Shown here piece by piece: positions 49,644-52,787 of a DNA stretch of 52,787 nucleotides (positions are counted from its first letter, which is position 1; each line of letters starts with the position of its first letter). The notes under the pieces are model-generated. The model saw only the letters and a list, made by a program, of their open reading frames with translations. It searched no databases and was not told where the DNA came from. Position numbers and translations under genes: made by a program. The stretch is taken from NCBI GenBank assembly GCA_023399595.1, contig JAEWOR010000024.1:1-52787 (forward strand). Direction: 5' to 3'. This stretch comes from Bacteroidota bacterium (GTDB lineage: Bacteria > Bacteroidota > Bacteroidia > Flavobacteriales > Weeksellaceae).

Positions 49644-50079
49644 TAGCCGTAGGCTATAGGCATTAAGCTATAAGCAATGAGAGATTTTAGAAAATATGAT
49701 GTTTGGCAATTAAGTCATGAGTTTGTTTTAGAAATTTACAAAACAACCAATGACTTTCCCAAAGAAGAATTATATAATCTTACATCTCAATTACGAAGAG
49801 CTAGTGCTTCAATTCCAACAAATATAAGTGAAGGTTGTGGACGAAATTCAGATAAAGAATTTAATCATTCCCTAAACATTGCTTTAGGTTCAACTTCTGA
49901 AACTGAATATTTAATTATTCTTTCAAAAGATTTAGGCTTAATTGATGATTCAACAGCTTCAAATCTTTTAGAAAAATTAAATCATTTCAAAAGCAAATTA
50001 TATAAATTAAAAGAAAAATTAAACCCGCATTAAGGATATAGCCTAAAGCTTATCGCTTAATGCTTAACGCATAAAAATT
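49644..50079. mobile_element. Inserted four-helix-bundle module between groES and groEL
   Basis: The insert carries one gene and short flanks with shared words. AGGCTATA (49651-49658), CATTAAGC (49661-49668) and ATAAGC (49670-49675) on the left recur as inverted complements on the right: TATAGCCT (50037-50044), GCTTAATG (50055-50062) and GCTTAT (50048-50053). The left flank also holds a TAGCC-GTA-GGCTA hairpin. The word order differs between sides, so these are not simple terminal repeats. That it is a mobile cassette is inference from the split operon and the repeats. Confidence 0.5.
49677..50033 (+). CDS. Four-helix-bundle protein (S23 / 23S rRNA intervening-sequence type)
   Basis: This is a 118-residue all-helical protein of the S23/four-helix-bundle family: FRKYDVWQLSHEFVLEIYKTTNDFP, then LTSQLRRASASIPTNISEGCGRNSDKEFNHSLNIALGSTSETEYLI, and LIDDSTASNLLEKLNHFKSKLYKLKEKL. 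Relatives are encoded by intervening sequences in 23S rRNA genes of Leptospira and others, and are related in fold to the Avd accessory protein of diversity-generating retroelements. They form basic pentamers thought to bind nucleic acid; the function is not settled. Here it lies inside groESL, 33 bases after groES and 46 before groEL, so it is probably co-transcribed with the chaperonins. Confidence 0.9.
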   Translation: MRDFRKYDVWQLSHEFVLEIYKTTNDFPKEELYNLTSQLRRASASIPTNISEGCGRNSDKEFNHSLNIALGSTSETEYLIILSKDLGLIDDSTASNLLEKLNHFKSKLYKLKEKLNPH

Positions 50080-51705
50080 ATGGCAAAAGAAATAAAATTC
50101 GATATTGAATCAAGAGACGCTCTAAAAAGAGGGGTTGATGCATTGGCTAATGCAGTAAAAGTAACTTTAGGACCAAAAGGTAGAAACGTTGTTATTGAAA
50201 AAGCTTTCGGTGCTCCACACGTAACTAAAGACGGGGTTTCTGTAGCAAAAGAAATTGAGCTAGAAGACAGAGTAGAAAATATGGGTGCTCAAATGGTGAA
50301 AGAAGTAGCTTCTAAAACCAATGACATCGCAGGTGACGGTACTACAACGGCTACAGTTTTGGCTCAGGCTATCGTAAGAGAAGGTCTTAAAAACGTAGCT
50401 GCAGGCGCTAACCCAATGGATTTGAAAAGAGGTATCGACAAAGCAGTAACGGCTGTTGTTGAAAACTTAAAATCTCAATCTCAAGCGGTTGGAGATTCTT
50501 CAGAAAAAATTAAGCAAGTGGCTTCTGTTTCAGCTAATAATGATGAAACAATCGGCTCTCTAATAGCTGAAGCTTTCGGAAAAGTAGGTAAAGAAGGAGT
50601 TATCACTGTTGAAGAAGCTAAAGGCATCGATACAACAGTAGATGTTGTTGAAGGTATGCAATTCGATAGAGGTTACCAATCTCCATACTTCGTAACTAAC
50701 CCAGAGAAAATGATCGCTGAGTTAGACAATCCTTATATCCTTTTAGTAGAGAAAAAAATCTCTTCAATGAAGGAATTATTACCAGTTCTTGAGCCAGTTG
50801 CACAAGGTGGAAAATCATTATTAATCATCTCTGAAGAAGTTGAAGGAGAAGCTTTGGCAACTTTAGTGGTAAATAAACTTAGAGGTTCTCTTAAAATTGC
50901 TGCTGTAAAAGCACCTGGATTTGGTGACAGAAGAAAAGCAATGTTAGAAGATATCGCAATTTTAACTGGTGGACAAGTAGTTTCTGAAGAAAGAGGAATT
51001 ACTATGGAAAACCTTACTTTAGACATGCTAGGAACTGCTGAAAAAGTAGTTATCGATAAAGACAATACAACTATTGTAAACGGTGCTGGTGACGAAGCTC
51101 AAATTAAAGGAAGAGTTTCTCAAATTAAAGCTCAAATAGAGTCTTCTACATCTGATTATGATAAAGAAAAACTTCAGGAAAGATTGGCTAAACTAGCTGG
51201 TGGTGTGGCTGTACTCTACGTAGGTGCTGCTTCTGAAGTGGAAATGAAAGAGAAAAAAGACAGAGTAGATGACGCTTTACACGCTACAAGAGCAGCTGTG
51301 GAAGAAGGTATCGTAGCTGGTGGTGGTGTTGCTTTAGTAAGAGCGATTTCTGCATTAACAAACCTTACTGGTGAAAATGCTGACGAAACTACTGGTATGA
51401 AAATCGTAAAAAGAGCTATTGAAGAGCCATTAAGACAAATTGTAAGCAATGCAGGTGAAGAAGGTTCTGTAGTTGTTGCTAAAGTTGCTGATGGTTCTGG
51501 AGATTTCGGATACAATGCGAAAACTGGTGATTATGTAAACATGCTTGAAGCAGGTATTATAGACCCAACTAAAGTAACAAGAGTTGCTCTAGAAAATGCA
51601 GCTTCAGTTTCTGGAATGCTTTTAACTACGGAATGCGTAATTACAGAAGTAAAAAAAGATGATCCAGCAATGCCTCCAATGGGTGGTATGCCAGGAATGA
51701 TGTAA
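50080..51705 (+). CDS. groEL: Chaperonin GroEL
   Basis: This is the 60-kDa chaperonin, 541 residues. Key motifs: VTLGPKGRNVVIEKAFGAPHVTKDGVSVAKEI in the equatorial domain, the nucleotide-binding NDIAGDGTTTATVLAQAI, the apical domain with KISSMKELLPVLEPVAQGGKSLLII, VKAPGFGDRRKAMLEDIAILTGG, ALHATRAAVEEGIVAGGGVAL, and the C-terminal Gly-Met-rich tail PPMGGMPGMM. It appears intact. The ATG follows the right flank of the four-helix module. Transcription probably ends at the hairpin 8 bases after its stop, which is built from the end of an IS1182 element. Confidence 0.98.
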   Translation: MAKEIKFDIESRDALKRGVDALANAVKVTLGPKGRNVVIEKAFGAPHVTKDGVSVAKEIELEDRVENMGAQMVKEVASKTNDIAGDGTTTATVLAQAIVREGLKNVAAGANPMDLKRGIDKAVTAVVENLKSQSQAVGDSSEKIKQVASVSANNDETIGSLIAEAFGKVGKEGVITVEEAKGIDTTVDVVEGMQFDRGYQSPYFVTNPEKMIAELDNPYILLVEKKISSMKELLPVLEPVAQGGKSLLIISEEVEGEALATLVVNKLRGSLKIAAVKAPGFGDRRKAMLEDIAILTGGQVVSEERGITMENLTLDMLGTAEKVVIDKDNTTIVNGAGDEAQIKGRVSQIKAQIESSTSDYDKEKLQERLAKLAGGVAVLYVGAASEVEMKEKKDRVDDALHATRAAVEEGIVAGGGVALVRAISALTNLTGENADETTGMKIVKRAIEEPLRQIVSNAGEEGSVVVAKVADGSGDFGYNAKTGDYVNMLEAGIIDPTKVTRVALENAASVSGMLLTTECVITEVKKDDPAMPPMGGMPGMM

Positions 51706-51712
51706 TCTAAAT

Positions 51713-51745
51713 AAAAGAGGCTGTCTCAAAAGGGCAGTCTCTTTT
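51713..51745 (+). terminator. groEL terminator formed by the IS1182 end
   Basis: AAAAGAGGCTGTC (51713-51725) pairs with GGCAGTCTCTTTT (51733-51745), 13 bp including two G-T wobbles, with loop TCAAAAG. A T-rich stretch follows. The left arm and loop are the IS terminal 16-mer GAGGCTGTCTCAAAAG. Confidence 0.65.
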
Positions 51746-52787
51746 CTTATTTATTATAAGATTTTATTTTTTGAGGGGTTACATTTTTAAAATCTTGAAA
51801 AAAGAGAGAAAAAAGTTAAAAAAGCAGTCTGTTTTAGGTTGTTTTTGCCATTTTCTTTAGATGGTGAGCAATAGCAAGTATGCCGATTTCTACTTCGACT
51901 TTGTTTTTTCCTCGAAGCATGAAACGTTTAAAATTTTTGTTGTGTTTGAGTTCTGCAAAACCGGTTCTACATCATGACACCGTTGTTTCCTGAGTTTGAT
52001 GCCTTTCTTGGTGTGGAGAAGCTTGAATGTTTTTTTCTCTGATTCTTGCCAATTTGGAATTGCTTTGTGAAGTCGTTATTGGTCCCGATTTTTGGTCTTT
52101 TCTGAAATAATTATATTTAACATAAACCTTTATTTTCTTTGATTGTAGAAGATTATAATTTTCTTCCGAGCCATAACCTGCATCGGCAACAAGTTCTTTG
52201 GGAACTTTGTCATAGCTTTCTTCAAAGTCTTTCAGGTGAGATTCTAAGGTTTTGGTGTCGGTTGGATTGGGGTGGATTTCTAAATTCGTAGCCCAGTTTT
52301 TCTTTGCATAATTCAGCTTTTGACGAATTTTTGAAGGTATTTTTTTTATTCTTCAAAACCTCATTAATCTTCTCAATAGTTTGAGTTACCTTTTCTGAAT
52401 CTACTTCCTTAAAATCTAGAGTTTCTGGGTTTTGAAGTTCATTTTTTGCCACTTCTTCTGCGTAGTTCCAAAGTTCTTCAAGTTGCTCTGCAATCCTTGA
52501 TTTATGCTTTTTGAGGGCTCTTCCCCACACGAAAGTATAACGATTGGCATTGGCTTCTATCTTGGTTCCGTCCACAATAGTGGTTGCCAAACTCACCAAA
52601 CCTTCCTTCTCCAAAAGCAAAACAATTTGAGTGAAAATGGATTTAATTTCACTTTTTAACCTCTCACTACGAAACCTGTTTAATGTATTATGATCGGGAC
52701 GGCTCATCCCAGAAAGCCACATGAAATGAATGTTTTCTTTCAAGGCTTGTTCCATTTTACGGCTCGAGTAAATATTACTTAAGTAGC
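51717..52787 (-). mobile_element. IS1182-family insertion sequence, decayed, cut by window end
   Basis: The element begins at GAGGCTGTCTCAAAAG (51717-51732), has about 100 bases of non-coding end (51733-51833) and then a transposase gene in the minus direction running past the window edge. The same 16-base end occurs as both ends of the small element at 27225-27346. The other end and target duplication lie outside the window. Confidence 0.85.
51834..52787 (-). pseudogene. IS1182-family transposase with four single-base frameshifts (5' end beyond window)
   Basis: The minus strand encodes an IS1182 transposase in pieces. The N-terminal part is open to the window edge and includes SNIYSSRKMEQALKENIHF, MWLSGMSRPDHNTLNRFR and VDGTKIEANANRYTFVWGRA. 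Continuing it needs four shifts, each in a homopolymer: T8 at 52340-52347 (one too many), T5 at 52089-52093 (one short), T7 at 52030-52036 (one short) and A4 at 51957-51960 (one short). With these corrected the frame reads KLNYAKKNWATNLEIHPNP, ELVADAGYGSEENYNLL, then RCHDVEPVFAELKHNKNFKRF and ends KKMAKTT at 51834. The DDE residues are probably in the VDGTK, ADAGYGS and AELKHN regions. Confidence 0.85.

Noticed and set aside
51834..52787. Programmed frameshifting in the IS1182 transposase
   Set aside because: Four separate shifts in both directions, none with a typical slippery heptamer plus stimulator, are better explained by decay or base-call error.
1..52787. CRISPR array, tRNA or rRNA genes
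   Set aside because: No regularly spaced direct repeats, no cloverleaf candidates and no rRNA-like segments were seen in the intergenic regions I read.

Overview
The window looks like a chromosomal segment of a flavobacterium of the Weeksellaceae (Chryseobacterium / Riemerella / Elizabethkingia group). The support is low GC, TAnnTTTG-type -7 promoter elements with a TTG about 19-20 bases upstream, A-rich leaders in place of Shine-Dalgarno sites, a SusC/SusD pair, YceI, DUF3467 and DUF6702 proteins, and IS982 and IS1182 insertion-sequence fragments. The genus is an inference from gene content. I saw no rRNA, tRNA or CRISPR.

Layout. 1-283 is the start of an IS982-type transposase cut by the window edge. 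568-14006 is the core expression block: rplK-rplA-rplJ-rplL, a tex-type gene, then rpoB-rpoC with its own promoter and a structured leader, then a DUF3467 gene. 14081-17426 is a small accessory stretch of poorly known proteins, including a regulator-like gene split by an in-frame stop codon. 17497-23878 holds an NTF2-like protein, a type-B carboxylesterase, a YceI lipoprotein, dinB, a TlpA-like redoxin, lpxK and truA. 23919-24550 is a self-contained REP-associated tyrosine transposase unit with two nested pairs of hairpins. 24593-28777 has an ABC exporter, two unknown proteins, a roughly 120-bp MITE-like element and a fused UMP synthase of eukaryote-like architecture. 28924-45352 contains a degenerate M1-like surface protein, argS, a SusD/SusC pair, rnhB, yidC, pyrG, a second YceI protein, radA and acpH. 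45440-49019 is a DUF6702 / HupE / M1 metallopeptidase group. 49365-51705 is groES-groEL with a four-helix-bundle (S23-like) gene inserted between the two chaperonin genes. 51717 to the end is a decayed IS1182 element.

How it fits together. Most genes are housekeeping: ribosome stalk and RNA polymerase, pyrimidine nucleotide synthesis (UMP synthase and CTP synthase), lipid A kinase, membrane insertase and chaperonin. Convergent genes are often separated by long, nearly perfect hairpins that can terminate on both strands.

The most interesting parts are the small mobile or repeat systems threaded between these genes: the REP-flanked tyrosine transposase, the MITE whose 16-base ends equal the end of the IS1182 copy 24 kb away, the repeats flanking rpoC, and the S23-like module inside groESL. 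The eukaryote-like UMPS fusion and the tandem TTGTACAA operator before the broken regulator are the best single-locus leads.
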